Assembly (NCBI RefSeq): GCF_002564105.1
Contig: NZ_PDBX01000001.1
Location: forward strand, 992,001-1,056,000
Length of the DNA stretch: 64,000 nucleotides
DNA from: Collimonas sp. PA-H2
GTDB lineage: Bacteria > Pseudomonadota > Gammaproteobacteria > Burkholderiales > Burkholderiaceae_D
Direction of reading: 5' to 3'
Part shown: piece after piece, positions 35,281-44,846 of the stretch
Numbering within the stretch: position 1 is the stretch's first letter
Layout of the letters: each line of letters starts with the position of its first letter
Translations under genes and position numbers: made by a program
Notes under the pieces: model-generated
What the model was told of the DNA's origin: nothing
Database searches by the model: none
The model's input: only the letters and a program-made list of their open reading frames with translations

Positions 35281-36366
35281 TTAATGGAATCGTGCAAGGA
35301 TACGCAAATCCTCGCCGATTTGCTCGATTTGGTGGAATTTCAGGGCAATTTTATCCTGCAGGTTTTCCAGCGCGGGCAGGCCGAACATGCCGCGGCCGTC
35401 GCCCAGGATGGCCGGCGCCAGGTAGACCAGCAGCTCGTCCACGCAATGCTCGCGGATCAGGGAAGCATTCAGCTTGGAGCCGGCTTCCACGTGCAGTTCA
35501 TTGACCTCGCGCTTGCCCAGCTCCAGGATAACTTGCGGCAAATCCACTTTGCCGCTTGGATTCGGCAGCACCACCACCTCGGCGCCCTGCTGCTCCAGCA
35601 TGGCTTGCTTGGCGGCATCGACAGTCGCGGTAAAGATCAGGTTGCCGCCGCCGATCAGGATCTTGGCGTCCGGGCTGATGCTTAGCTTGCTGTCAACAAT
35701 CACCCGCAGCGGCTGTCGCGCCAGCTTGACGGTGCGCACCGTGAGCTGGGGATTGTCTTCCTTGACGGTGCCGATGCCGGTCAGGATGGCGCCGGCGCGG
35801 GCGCGCCACATATGGCCGTCGTCGCGCGCCGCCTGGGAAGTAATCCACTGGCTCTGGCCGTTATGCAGCGCGGTCTTGCCATCCAGGCTGGCGGCCACCT
35901 TGAGGCGGACCCAGGGCTTGCCGGTCTGCATGCGGGTGAAGAAACCGATATTCAGTTCGCGCGCCGGCGCCGCCAGCACGCCAGACTCGACGGCGATGCC
36001 GGCCGCCTGCAGGCGCGCCATGCCCTGCCCGGCCACCAGCGGATTAGGATCTTCCAGCGCCGCCACCACCTTGCCGACGCCGGCGCGCACCAGCGCATCG
36101 GCACAAGGCGGGGTGCGGCCGAAATGGCTGCACGGCTCCAGCGTCACGTACACCGTGGCGCCGTGCACATCGTGGCCCCTGGCGGCGGCATCCTGCAAGG
36201 CCTGGATTTCGGCATGGTTGCCACCCGGCGGCTGGGTAAAGCCGCTGCCGATCACCTGGCCATCCTTGACGATCACGCAGCCGATCGCGGGATTGGGCGA
36301 ACTGGAGAGCCGGCCGTTCTCAGCAAGCAGCAAGGCTTGCGACATGAAGATTTCAGCCTGGGTCAT
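35281..36366 (-). CDS. ribD: Bifunctional pyrimidine deaminase/reductase RibD
   Basis: 361 aa from the ATG at 36366. N-terminal zinc deaminase (GGNHAEIQALQDAAARGHDV with HAE; VTLEPCSHFGRTPPCADALV with PCxxxxxxPPC) and C-terminal reductase (RLKVAASLDGKTALHNGQSQ, ILTGIGTVKEDNPQLTVR, LHVEAGSKLNASLIREHCVD). Carries out the second and third steps of riboflavin synthesis. A repeat element at 36472 lies just upstream of its start. The fused domain pair is the normal form in proteobacteria. Confidence 0.96.
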   Translation of the reverse strand: MTQAEIFMSQALLLAENGRLSSSPNPAIGCVIVKDGQVIGSGFTQPPGGNHAEIQALQDAAARGHDVHGATVYVTLEPCSHFGRTPPCADALVRAGVGKVVAALEDPNPLVAGQGMARLQAAGIAVESGVLAAPARELNIGFFTRMQTGKPWVRLKVAASLDGKTALHNGQSQWITSQAARDDGHMWRARAGAILTGIGTVKEDNPQLTVRTVKLARQPLRVIVDSKLSISPDAKILIGGGNLIFTATVDAAKQAMLEQQGAEVVVLPNPSGKVDLPQVILELGKREVNELHVEAGSKLNASLIREHCVDELLVYLAPAILGDGRGMFGLPALENLQDKIALKFHQIEQIGEDLRILARFH

Positions 36367-36471
36367 GGGGTGAGCACGAAAATCATAGGTAAGCGATCGG
36401 AAAGAAAATATGTATTGATTGTACAAAATATGCCGTATCCACCGTTAATTAAAATCTGATATAGAGGATAA

Positions 36472-36620
36472 GGGCCCGTTAGGGAATAAGTTGGGCATTT
36501 GGGCGGACATAGCTGGATGCGATGCAAGGCGCCCAACGCGCCGCAGTGCGAGCACTGCAAGCGGTGGGGCGCGCCAGCTACGGCCAGCACAAATGTTCAA
36601 CTTATTTCCTAACGGGGCCT
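36472..36620. repeat. MITE-like element copy 1
   Basis: About 149 bp with ends that are reverse complements over about 30 bp, core GTTAGG-AATAAGTTG at each end. The interior, GATGCAAGGCGCCCA then CCGCAGTGCGAGCACTGCAA, is shared with the copy at 43120-43278. It can fold into one long hairpin and has no coding capacity. Located six bases after the pilW stop and 106 bp before ribD, between two genes on the same strand. It could act as a terminator or processing site. Confidence 0.88.
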
Positions 36621-36626
36621 TGGCTC

Positions 36627-37538
36627 TTATGGCGCCGGCAGCAGCACCAGGCTGGCGGCGGCCTGGTTGCGCAGCGTGACGGTGCGGATGAATACCTGGC
36701 GCAGGCTGCGATCGCCCGCTACCCGGGCAGTTCCGTCGCAATCGACATAGCGCTGCGGCGCGGCGCCGACCAACTGCTCGCCGCGGATCTGCAAACACAG
36801 CCGGACGCTGACCACTCTTTTCCAGTTGGCCTGCTGGTCCTCCGACAGCGCCGCGACCTGGCTGGCGTCCAGCAGCTGGCCCGGCGTCGCCTCTCCCGCC
36901 GCCGCCACGCCGTACGTCAGCTGCAATTGTTCGACGTTATTGAGCAGCGGCTGCGCGCTGTTGTTGCCGTTGCCCTGGCAATACAAGGCGCTGGCCGAAC
37001 TGCCGGGACGGCTGGCGACAAAGAAAAGATTGCGCGCGATGCTGACCTGCGGCCCCAGGCGGTAGGCCGGATGATCGCCAGGCACCGCCATCGGCTTCAC
37101 CTTGCTGCCATTGCAATCCACCCCGGCGCCGCTGGCCGAATCCGCGTAATCGTCAGTCCGGTAAGCGACTTCAAAAGCCGCCATTCCTGGCCCCTTGCTG
37201 CAGGAAAAATCCTTGCCAGGACCAAGCGGCCTGGTAAAGCCATGCGCGCAGCCCCGCAAGCCTTGCGCCGGCTGGCCGTCCGCTTCGATGAAATCGGTCA
37301 CGGCCACACTGCCCGCCGACACCAGGTTGCCGAAGCCGGCCTGTCGCAAATTCTGTTCCATCAAACCCATGGCATGGCTGCCATCCTGCTGCAGCCGCAG
37401 TTTTTCATCGTTCAGGCGGAAGCCGGCTTTGCTGCTGAGATAAAGGGTGGTGCTCAACAATATCAGCGCCGCACCCAGCACCATCGCCACCAGCAGTTCC
37501 ACCAGTGAAAAACCGCGGCAGAAAGCAAGTTTCAGCAT
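36627..37538 (-). CDS. pilW: PilW-like type IV pilus minor pilin
   Basis: 303 aa. Prepilin leader MLKLAFCRG with processing after Gly, then FSLVELLVAMVLGAALILLS, the class III N-methylation helix with Glu at +5. The globular region has GSHAMGLMEQNLRQAGFGNL, the PilW signature, followed by Cys-rich stretches (LRGCAHGF, GVDCNGSK, YVDCDGTA). The start overlaps the stop of the fimT-like gene by seven bases. PilW and FimT/GspH-type pilins form the pilus tip complex. The remaining minor pilins (PilV, PilX, PilE) are not next to it. Confidence 0.85.
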   Translation of the reverse strand: MLKLAFCRGFSLVELLVAMVLGAALILLSTTLYLSSKAGFRLNDEKLRLQQDGSHAMGLMEQNLRQAGFGNLVSAGSVAVTDFIEADGQPAQGLRGCAHGFTRPLGPGKDFSCSKGPGMAAFEVAYRTDDYADSASGAGVDCNGSKVKPMAVPGDHPAYRLGPQVSIARNLFFVASRPGSSASALYCQGNGNNSAQPLLNNVEQLQLTYGVAAAGEATPGQLLDASQVAALSEDQQANWKRVVSVRLCLQIRGEQLVGAAPQRYVDCDGTARVAGDRSLRQVFIRTVTLRNQAAASLVLLPAP

Positions 37539-38074
37539 TGGTCGCTATCGCTCTTCAGGCTGATGCGGCCGGAACTGGCGACGCATACCGTGCGCGCAAA
37601 CTCGCCCTTGTGGCTGAATTTCACATTGGTGTAGCTGGAGCTGGCATTGCCGCTGGCGTGATAGGTAATCGTGGCGCGGCCGGCAGGGGCCTGGGTATCG
37701 GCGCCGAGCGCGCCTTGCCGCAGCAGTATCCGGCGGCTGTCGGCCTCAAGCACCAGCCAGCCGGCGGCCCAGTCGGCGCCGTCGCGATCGTCGCTGGCGG
37801 CGCCACTGCAGCGCGCGCCAGCCGCATCGGCAGTGCTGCTGCGGCAGACCTGCACCGCGCGGCCGCGCTTGACGGCTTCGCTGCGCGCCAGGGTAAGCGC
37901 GGCGATCAGCAGGCGGCTTTCCGCCGCCAGCCGGTTCTGGATCACGAATGCGCGCATGGACGGCAGCGCCATGGCCAGCAGGATGCCCATGATCGCCAGC
38001 GTGACCAAGGCCTCAGTCAACGTTATGCCGCCCTGTCGCGGCAAGACCTGCTCAGGCGATAGTGGAAAGGACAT
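37532..38074 (-). CDS. fimT: GspH/FimT-family pseudopilin
   Basis: 180 aa. LPRQGGITLTEALVTLAIMG is a prepilin peptidase site with Glu at +5, and LAMALPSMRAFVIQNRLAAE continues the helix. GspH domain in the globular part: LLIAALTLARSEAVKRGRAV, AAGWLVLEADSRRILLRQGA, and the C-terminal RISLKSDSDQC. Likely start at 38074, though a Met further on is not available. It is coupled to pilW, so the two are expressed together. The gene name by function rather than by close identity. Confidence 0.82.
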   Translation of the reverse strand: MSFPLSPEQVLPRQGGITLTEALVTLAIMGILLAMALPSMRAFVIQNRLAAESRLLIAALTLARSEAVKRGRAVQVCRSSTADAAGARCSGAASDDRDGADWAAGWLVLEADSRRILLRQGALGADTQAPAGRATITYHASGNASSSYTNVKFSHKGEFARTVCVASSGRISLKSDSDQC

Positions 38075-38168
38075 CGGCCGCCTCCTGCTTATCCGGAAAT
38101 TTCATTTCAGACAAGCATTCTGGCAAAAAAATAGCGCCGCTAGTCGCGGCGCTGGCTTATTTAAGCAA

Positions 38169-38636
38169 TTACTTCCTTCGGCTCGGCGGTCCGGAGAATT
38201 CTTCGATCATGTTCTGGAATTCGGCGACGTCTTCAAAACTCTTGTAGACCGAGGCGAAACGGATGTAGGCGATCTTGTCCAGCCGCTTCAACTCGCGCAT
38301 GACCAGCTCGCCGACATGGCCGGACAGCACTTCGCGCTCGCCGCTGGAGAGCAGCTTGTCCTTGATGCGCTGCAAAGCCTCATCCAGCGCCTCCACCGAG
38401 ACCGGGCGCTTGCGCAGCGCCAGCATCAGGCTGGCGCGCAATTTGACCGGATCAAAATCGGTACGGCTGCCGTTCTTCTTGACGATCACCGGCATCGCCA
38501 GCTCGATCCGTTCAAAGGTGGTGAAGCGCTTGTCGCAATGCATGCAGCGGCGCCGGCGGCGAATCGAATCGCCCTCTTCCGACACGCGGGTGTCGAGCAC
38601 CTGGGTTTCTTCATGCTGGCAGAATGGACATTTCAT
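38169..38636 (-). CDS. nrdR: Transcriptional repressor NrdR
   Basis: 155 aa. Zinc ribbon [15 protein letters not shown] with [15 protein letters not shown], then an ATP-cone ([39 protein letters not shown]). Represses ribonucleotide reductase genes by sensing dATP/ATP. glyA lies directly upstream on the same strand, the usual gene order in many proteobacteria. The length and both metal-binding Cys pairs are normal. Confidence 0.97.
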   Translation of the reverse strand: MKCPFCQHEETQVLDTRVSEEGDSIRRRRRCMHCDKRFTTFERIELAMPVIVKKNGSRTDFDPVKLRASLMLALRKRPVSVEALDEALQRIKDKLLSSGEREVLSGHVGELVMRELKRLDKIAYIRFASVYKSFEDVAEFQNMIEEFSGPPSRRK

Positions 38637-38755
38637 GATGGCAGTAATCCGAAGGTGATTGCGGCTGACTGGGTCGACATCTCTACATTATTCCTATTCG
38701 GGGCCACGCGCCGGTCGCTGAGAACCGGTATTTCATAGAGGCTTACTTGGTACTA

Positions 38756-38788
38756 GGGCCCGTGCAGAGTTGAAGCTGCAACGGGCCC
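38756..38788. other. Long GC-rich hairpin after glyA
   Basis: GGGCCCGTGCAG and CTGCAACGGGCCC form a 12-bp stem with one bulge around an 8-base loop in the 216-bp gap between glyA and nrdR. There is no T-run on either side, so it is more likely an RNA-processing or stabilising structure than a standard terminator. Confidence 0.55.
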
Positions 38789-38852
38789 AGGATTTCCCTG
38801 ACTGCCAGCCAGCCCAAAGGCTTGCCGGCAATCAGTACATCAGACTACGGTA

Positions 38853-40100
38853 TTAAGCTGCGTACACCGGAAACGCGTCAGTCAGTTTCTTGACTTCGGC
38901 TTTGACTCTTTCGATGGTCGCGGCATCGTGCGGATTGTCCAGCACGTCGGCGATCAGGTTGCCGACCTTGACGGCTTCCGCTTCCTTGAAGCCACGGGTG
39001 GTGAACGCCGGGCTGCCGACACGGATGCCGGAAGTGACGAACGGCTTTTCCGGATCGTTAGGAATGGCGTTCTTATTGCAAGTCATGTGGGCAGAACCCA
39101 GGATCGCTTCGGCTTCCTTGCCGGTGATCTTCTTGGCGCGCAGGTCGACCAGCATGACGTGCGATTCGGTGCGGCCGGAAACGATGCGCAAGCCGCGCGC
39201 GATCAATGTCTTCGCCAGGGCGTCGGCATTCTTCACCACTTGCTGCTGGTAAGCCTTGAATTCCGGCGTCAGCGCTTCCTTGAACGCCACTGCCTTGCCG
39301 GCGATGACATGCATCAGCGGGCCGCCCTGGATGCCTGGGAAGATCGCCGAATTGATGGCTTTCTCGAACTCGGCCTTCATCAGGATGATGCCGCCGCGCG
39401 GACCGCGCAGGGATTTGTGGGTAGTCGAAGTGACGAAGTCGGCGTGCGGCACCGGATTCGGATATTCACCGGCGGCGATCAGGCCGGCGTAGTGCGCCAT
39501 GTCGACCATGAAGTAGGCGCCGACGGCCTTGGCTACCTTAGACATGCGCTCGAAGTCGATGCGCAGGGCATAGGCGGAAGCGCCGGCGATGATCAGCTTC
39601 GGCTTCTTTTCGTGCGCCAGGCGCTCGAATGCTTCGTAGTCGATTTCCTCTTTTTCGTTCAAGCCGTAGGACACCACGTTGAACCATTTGCCGGACATGT
39701 TCAATGCCATGCCGTGGGTCAGGTGGCCGCCTTCCGCCAGCGACATGCCCATGATGGTGTCGCCTGGTTTCAGCATGGCGAAGAACACGCCCTGGTTGGC
39801 TTGTGAACCGGAATTCGGCTGCACGTTGGCGGCTTCAGCGCCGAACAACTGCTTGACGCGGTCGATCGCCAGCTGCTCGGCGATGTCGACGAATTCGCAG
39901 CCGCCGTAGTAGCGCTTGCCTGGATAGCCTTCAGCGTACTTGTTGGTCAGCTGCGTGCCTTGCGCTTCCATGACGGCTGGCGAGGTGTAGTTTTCCGACG
40001 CGATCAGCTCGATGTGCTCTTGCTGGCGATGGTTTTCTTTCTGGATGGCGCTCCACAATTCTGGATCGACATTGGCGATGGTATGGTTTTTCTCGAACAT
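38853..40100 (-). CDS. glyA: Serine hydroxymethyltransferase
   Basis: 415 aa from the ATG at 40100, seven bases after GGAG. Interconverts serine and glycine with tetrahydrofolate. [20 protein letters not shown] is the N-terminal signature; [20 protein letters not shown] carries the PLP Lys. Catalytic Glu in IASENYT and His in [10 protein letters not shown] are present. NrdR follows, and the 400-bp region upstream has no gene. Confidence 0.97.
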   Translation of the reverse strand: MFEKNHTIANVDPELWSAIQKENHRQQEHIELIASENYTSPAVMEAQGTQLTNKYAEGYPGKRYYGGCEFVDIAEQLAIDRVKQLFGAEAANVQPNSGSQANQGVFFAMLKPGDTIMGMSLAEGGHLTHGMALNMSGKWFNVVSYGLNEKEEIDYEAFERLAHEKKPKLIIAGASAYALRIDFERMSKVAKAVGAYFMVDMAHYAGLIAAGEYPNPVPHADFVTSTTHKSLRGPRGGIILMKAEFEKAINSAIFPGIQGGPLMHVIAGKAVAFKEALTPEFKAYQQQVVKNADALAKTLIARGLRIVSGRTESHVMLVDLRAKKITGKEAEAILGSAHMTCNKNAIPNDPEKPFVTSGIRVGSPAFTTRGFKEAEAVKVGNLIADVLDNPHDAATIERVKAEVKKLTDAFPVYAA

Positions 40101-40433
40101 GTAATACTCCAATCGATAAGGGTGAGCCTAAATCGAATGAGGGCCAGAAAATTAGGGGAATGCGGCAGCCTCAGTCGTACTTTCCATTCGGGCTGCCCAG
40201 GCGCACGGCGGATGAAATCTCACGCTTCCCGGTGGATGCCCACCTTTTACCAATGCCTGCCGCGATTTTTTGAACCTGCGGCGGTATGGTTTTTTCGCCA
40301 GTCACGTGAGACGAAATGGTGCGCTTATTGTAAGCGAAGCACTCAATTTGAGCAAGAATGTCGGCGCCGTGGACGCGGGCCTGGCGGGTGCTGGCGCAGA
40401 GCCTGGATGTATTGACAAATAAATACCGTTGCC
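40101..40433 (-). other. Upstream region of glyA, no gene found
   Basis: About 330 bp between the glyA start and the terminator of the TonB-dependent receptor. No credible ORF, and no glycine-riboswitch-like conserved core was recognised. It must carry the glyA promoter, but no clear -35/-10 pair stands out. Confidence 0.5.
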
Positions 40434-40486
40434 AATAAAAAAGGCGGATATGGCGGAGCAGATTGCTCTGCTCCACCCTATCCGCC
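40434..40486 (-). terminator. Terminator of the TonB-dependent receptor gene
   Basis: On the minus strand GGCGGATAGGGTGGAGCAGAG pairs with the complementary CTGCTCCGCC-ATATCCGCC, giving a stem of more than 15 bp with minor mismatches, followed by TTTTTTATTGG, 25 bp after the stop codon at 40512. Confidence 0.85.
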
Positions 40487-40511
40487 CGCTCCGTAAAACA
40501 ATTCTTAATTG

Positions 40512-42860
40512 TTATATCTTGCCAGCCAGGCTGATCCCTATGGTGCGCGGCTCAAGCCGATAGCCTTCCGATACCGACTGCACGTTAGGACGCTGGATCA
40601 CCTTGTCGTTATTGAAAGCATTCTTGACGAACAGCGTCAGCTCCCAGCGGTCGAAGGTGGCGCCGACGCTGGCGTCGAAGGTGCTGTAGGCCGGCCGCTG
40701 ATAATCCGGGTCGGTCGCCACCAAGGTACCGTGGCTGCTGCCGGTCCAGTGCGCGGCGGCGCGCGCGAAACCGTAGTAGTCACCGGGTAGGTTGAAATTG
40801 TACTGGCCGGTCAGGGTGGCGTTGTATTTAGGCACGCCCTGGATCTGGTCGCCTGCATGGGCATGCAGGGATGGCACATCCGATGACAAAGTGGCATTGG
40901 TATAGCCACCCGACAGGCCGAGCACGATATTCGAAGTCGGCTTGGCCTTGATCTCGAACTCGGCGCCATAGCTGCTGGCGTTGCCGACATTGGTTTCATA
41001 GTCGAAACCGCAGCCCGGCAGCTGGATATCCTGCTGCAAGCCATTCCATTTGATATAGAACAAGGCGGCATTGACCTGCAGACGATTGCCCAGCAGGCGC
41101 GACTTGTTGCCCAGCTCGTAGCTCCACAGCTTGTCCGACTTGAACGAGGTCGGTGCCGCGGTGATGCCGAGATTGTTGAAATCCGCCGCGCACAGCGAAG
41201 CCGGGATCGGACGGTCGTTGCCGCCCAGGCGGAAACCCTCGGTGGCCGAGGTGTACACGGTGTTGTTGGGATCGACTTCCCAGCTCAGCGAGAATTTCGG
41301 CGTAAACGCCGACGACTTGTTGGTAACAGAGGAACTGGTCGGGCCGCCGTTCCAGTAAAAATCGCCGTTGCGGCTCAGGCTGTCGGTGGCTTGCAGGTAG
41401 CGCATGCCGACCGTGGCGTGCAAGCTAGGCATGAAATAGTAGTTCAGCTCGCCGAATACCGCCTCTTGCTCGGTACGGTAGTGGCGTTCGCTGAAATACG
41501 AATTATCGTTGGGAAAGGCGATGCCGAGCTGGCCCGGATCGGCCGGATTGGCGCCGAACGCCGCATAGGTCGCATTGAGGCCGAAAATCGGCTCGTTGTC
41601 GGTGACGTTGGTATGCAGGTTGGCGTAGTAAACCCCGCCCAGCCAGGTGAACGGCGACACCTTCTGGTCATACGGCTTGGAAGTGACGCGCAACTCTTGC
41701 GAGAATTGCCGCACCTGGTTTTGCAGGTAGACCGCGGACGGCAAGGCGCCGATCGCCGCCGCCAGGCCTGGCGGCGTAGCCGGCACTGCAAATCCCAGGT
41801 TGTTGACGGTGGTGCCGTCCTGGGTGCGATTGAAGGTGCGCTGGTAAAAACTGGAGACCGAAATCAGGTCGGCCATGCCCATGTCGTAATTGACAGTCAG
41901 GCTGGGCACCAGCAGGCGGTCGTTGCCCGGCTCGCGCACCAGCTTGCTGGTCTGGTTCTTCGGCAGTGCCAGGTAGGAGGCGTCGATATCCTTGGAATTG
42001 ACTTCCTGGTAGAACACCGAAGGCGTCAGGCTGAGCTGCGGCGTCGGCGCCCACTTCATGGCCAGCTTGACCACGCTCGAATCCTGCGAGTTGATGCCGC
42101 TTGCAATCACATTGCCAGTAGTCGGCGAGACCTGGTCGATATAACCGCTCTGGTGCCCAGTCTGGACGCCGACGCGCAGCGCCAGTTCGCCCGGGATCAG
42201 CGGCTGGTTGACGACGCCGTTGACGGTGTAGTTGGTGCCGCCGCCGGCGGTCCCCGACACTTCCGAATAGACGCTGGCTTCGCGCTCCTTCAGGTTGGGC
42301 TGGTTGCTGATGAACTTGATGGTGCCGCCCATCGAGCTGGCGCCGTACAAGGTGCCCTGCGGACCGCGCAGCACTTCGATGCGGTCGATGTCGAAGAACT
42401 TCGGTTCGGAACTGCCGAGGCTGTACAGATTGCGCGTCGTCATGGAGACATCGTCCAGGTAGACGCCGACCGTGGCCGAGCCGGCCGCCGAGCTGATGCC
42501 GCGGATTTCGATATTGCTGAGGCCGGCGCCGGAGCCGCTGGCGCCGGAGAAGGAAATATTCGGCATGGCCCGCGTCAGGTCGGAAAAATCGTTGATGTGC
42601 GAAGCCTGCAGGTCTTCGCCGCTGATCACCGAAATGCTCAGCGGTACCTTGCTCGCATCTTCCTTGCGCTTTTGCGCGGTGACCAGCACCGATTCGATCT
42701 GCTCGCTGGAGCGCGCCGATTTTTTTGCGCCAGGCGCGTCAGCCGTATCGGCGGCGCCGTCTGCCGCCTGCTGCGCGGCGGCGCCGGCCACCCACAAGGT
42801 CGACGAGGCGACGGCCATGGCAAGCGAGGTTAAACTTCTGGAATAGCGTTTCTTTATCAT
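40512..42860 (-). CDS. TonB-dependent outer-membrane receptor
   Basis: 782 aa. The ATG at 42860 follows GGGGAG by nine bases. Signal peptide (LAMAVASSTLWVAGAAAQQA), a TonB-box-like IESVLVTAQKRKEDASKVPL, then the plug (LSISVISGEDLQASHINDFS; IEVLRGPQGTLYGASSMGGT) and 22-strand barrel. Ends in the aromatic C-terminus of outer-membrane proteins (GISLAGKI is close but ends in Ile, so that this last feature is imperfect). It resembles the large family of iron-complex or organic-substrate receptors. No FecIR-type regulator or siderophore genes lie near. The substrate is unknown. Confidence 0.93.
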   Translation of the reverse strand: MIKKRYSRSLTSLAMAVASSTLWVAGAAAQQAADGAADTADAPGAKKSARSSEQIESVLVTAQKRKEDASKVPLSISVISGEDLQASHINDFSDLTRAMPNISFSGASGSGAGLSNIEIRGISSAAGSATVGVYLDDVSMTTRNLYSLGSSEPKFFDIDRIEVLRGPQGTLYGASSMGGTIKFISNQPNLKEREASVYSEVSGTAGGGTNYTVNGVVNQPLIPGELALRVGVQTGHQSGYIDQVSPTTGNVIASGINSQDSSVVKLAMKWAPTPQLSLTPSVFYQEVNSKDIDASYLALPKNQTSKLVREPGNDRLLVPSLTVNYDMGMADLISVSSFYQRTFNRTQDGTTVNNLGFAVPATPPGLAAAIGALPSAVYLQNQVRQFSQELRVTSKPYDQKVSPFTWLGGVYYANLHTNVTDNEPIFGLNATYAAFGANPADPGQLGIAFPNDNSYFSERHYRTEQEAVFGELNYYFMPSLHATVGMRYLQATDSLSRNGDFYWNGGPTSSSVTNKSSAFTPKFSLSWEVDPNNTVYTSATEGFRLGGNDRPIPASLCAADFNNLGITAAPTSFKSDKLWSYELGNKSRLLGNRLQVNAALFYIKWNGLQQDIQLPGCGFDYETNVGNASSYGAEFEIKAKPTSNIVLGLSGGYTNATLSSDVPSLHAHAGDQIQGVPKYNATLTGQYNFNLPGDYYGFARAAAHWTGSSHGTLVATDPDYQRPAYSTFDASVGATFDRWELTLFVKNAFNNDKVIQRPNVQSVSEGYRLEPRTIGISLAGKI

Positions 42861-42991
42861 CGTTCTGGTCTCCCCTATAACATTCAGCAATGCCCAGCGC
42901 TGGAAACCTCATTTCAGCAATATTTATGCCACGCAAGTTTTCACCAGATCCGTCCGAATCGATAGCGCCGCCGCCATCTGCTGTCATGTTC

Positions 42992-43008
42992 TGGTGCAAC
43001 TTGCACCA
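42992..43008. promoter_or_regulatory. 17-bp palindrome between divergent genes
   Basis: TGGTGCAA and TTGCACCA are exact reverse complements around a single C, 132 bp upstream of the TonB-dependent receptor and about 300 bp upstream of ydfG. The symmetry suggests a dimeric regulator, but I cannot name it. It does not fit the usual NtrC orientation of half-sites. Confidence 0.35.
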
Positions 43009-43119
43009 AAGCAAACATCGTTGGACCTCTAATGAAAGCGCAGGATCGGCCGTTCCAGCCTGGGCCTGCCCAGTTTGTCAACGGCGCGCTCGCCGAATTG
43101 GGCTACAATTTCCCGCTTC

Positions 43120-43278
43120 AGGCCCGTTAGGCAATAAGTTGGGCATTTGGGCGGCCGTAGCCGGATGCGATGCAAGGCGCCCGCCGCGCCGCAGTGCGAG
43201 CACTGCAAGCGGTGGGCAACGCAGCAGCGCGCCAGCTACGGCCAGCACAAATGCCCAACTTATTGCCTAACGGGGCCT
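43120..43278. repeat. MITE-like element copy 2
   Basis: 159 bp with near-perfect 30-bp terminal inverted repeats: AGGCCCGTTAGGCAATAAG at the left, and its complement at the right with one extra base. The interior carries a second palindrome CAGTGCGAGCACTG and is the same as in copy 1, with a 10-bp difference near GGTGGGCAACGCAGCAG. No ORF of its own. Located 28 bp upstream of the ydfG start, so transcripts through it would have a strong hairpin in the 5' untranslated region. Confidence 0.9.
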
Positions 43279-43306
43279 CAGTATTGCAACAATAGGAGCA
43301 TGGATC

Positions 43307-44053
43307 ATGATTGTCTTGATAACTGGCGCAACGGCTGGCTTCGGTGCCGAAATGGCACGTAAATTCACTAAAAACGGTCATCAGGTGATCGCTACCGGCC
43401 GCCGCAAGGACCGGCTGGATCAGCTGGCCGCCGAGCTCGGCGCGGCAGTCCTGCCTATCGTCATGGATGTCACCGACAAGGCTTCGATCAGCAGCGCGCT
43501 GGCCGCCCTGCCGGCGGCTTGGCAAGATATCGATGTCCTGATCAACAATGCCGGCCTGGCGCTGGGCGTTGAATCGGCGCAGCAGGCTTCGCTGGAAGAA
43601 TGGGAAACCATGATCGAGACCAACTGCAAGGGGCTGGTGACCATGACTCGCCTGGTGCTGCCAGGCATGGTGGCGCGCGGCCGCGGCACGGTCATCAATC
43701 TCGGTTCGATCGCCGGTGAATATCCGTATCCGGGCGGCAATGTGTACGGCGCCACCAAGGCTTTCGTCAAACAGTTCACGCTGAACCTGCGCGCCGACCT
43801 GGTCGGCACCGGCGTGCGCGCCACCGATATCGCTCCCGGCCTGTGCGGCGGCACCGAATTCTCCAACGTGCGCTACCGCGGCAACGATGAAGCCGCAGCC
43901 AAGGTCTATGAAGGCACGCAGCCGCTGACGCCAGGCGACATCGCCGATACCGCGTTCTGGGTCGCCACCTTGCCGCCGCATATCAACATCAACCGGATTG
44001 AAATGATGCCGACCTGCCAGGGCTTTGCCGGCATGAGCATCAAACGCAATTAA
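43307..44053 (+). CDS. ydfG: NADP-dependent 3-hydroxy acid dehydrogenase YdfG
   Basis: 248 aa. Short-chain dehydrogenase with MIVLITGATAGFGAEMARKF (cofactor loop), VLINNAGLALGVESAQQASL, the catalytic Ser in LGSIAGEYPYPGGN and Tyr-x-x-x-Lys in VYGATKAFVKQF. The NINRIEMMPTCQGFAGM C-terminus is that of YdfG, which oxidises L-allo-threonine, serine and 3-hydroxypropionate. Length equals E. coli YdfG. The repeat element before it may affect its expression. Confidence 0.93.
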   Translation: MIVLITGATAGFGAEMARKFTKNGHQVIATGRRKDRLDQLAAELGAAVLPIVMDVTDKASISSALAALPAAWQDIDVLINNAGLALGVESAQQASLEEWETMIETNCKGLVTMTRLVLPGMVARGRGTVINLGSIAGEYPYPGGNVYGATKAFVKQFTLNLRADLVGTGVRATDIAPGLCGGTEFSNVRYRGNDEAAAKVYEGTQPLTPGDIADTAFWVATLPPHININRIEMMPTCQGFAGMSIKRN

Positions 44054-44167
44054 GTAACGCAATTAAGTAAAGCAACTAAGCAAAACCAACCCGAAGCGGC
44101 TGCAGCGCAATTCCAGGCTGCAGCCAGCCCTTCCTGATTCCTCCCTACGACAGAAGCACGACAGACG

Positions 44168-44623
44168 ATGAGCCAGACAACTTCTCACCCGGACTTTCAC
44201 TGGCGCATCCGTGTCTATTACGAAGACACCGATACCGGCGGCGTGGTGTTTTACGCCAATTACTTGAAATTTTTCGAGCGCGCGCGCACTGAATGGCTGC
44301 GCGCGGCTGGCGTTGGCCAGCGCACCCTGGAACAGACTGACGGCGTCATGTTCATCGTCAAAAGCACCAGCATTGACTATCACGCGCCGGCCAAACTGGA
44401 TGATGAGCTGGAATTGACGGTCGTGGTCGAGCGCCTTGGCCGCGCCAGCGTCGACTTCATCCAGCAGGCTTGGCGCCTGGGGGAGGACAAGCCGACCTTG
44501 CTGGCGACCGGCCGCATCAGCGTGGCCTGCGTCAATGCCGCCACCTTCCGGCCGCAAGGCATTCCGAAGCAGGTACTGCACCAGATCAAGCCCACCAGCC
44601 ATAAGACACCGGCAGCGGCATGA
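44168..44623 (+). CDS. ybgC: Acyl-CoA thioesterase YbgC
   Basis: 151 aa. Hotdog fold: FHWRIRVYYEDTDTGGVVFY, then ANYLKFFERARTEWLRAAGV. The catalytic Asp is in YEDTDTGGVVFYANY. First gene of the conserved tol-pal cluster. It hydrolyses short acyl-CoA and interacts with phospholipid enzymes in E. coli. The gap to tolQ is 223 bp, so tolQ probably has its own promoter. Confidence 0.95.
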   Translation: MSQTTSHPDFHWRIRVYYEDTDTGGVVFYANYLKFFERARTEWLRAAGVGQRTLEQTDGVMFIVKSTSIDYHAPAKLDDELELTVVVERLGRASVDFIQQAWRLGEDKPTLLATGRISVACVNAATFRPQGIPKQVLHQIKPTSHKTPAAA

Positions 44624-44846
44624 AGCTTGCTTTAATGTACTCGACAAGATAGTTCACCGCAGCAATTCTTGAACCTTCCTACCCCATGTATGGTCTGAGC
44701 AACATTGCAAGAAATCCAGGGTAAGCGATAACGTCCGGTAACAATTCCTTCAGCAATTGCTAATTTTGCGGTAAGCACTTTACGTTTACAATTCACTGTT
44801 TAAGTCTTTTACTTAAACCTAAGACCATTCCTCAAGACCGCTATCC

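Noticed and set aside
43127..44062. Minus-strand ORF of 311 codons
   Set aside because: It is antisense to ydfG and begins inside the repeat element; a typical false gene created by the MITE-like sequence.
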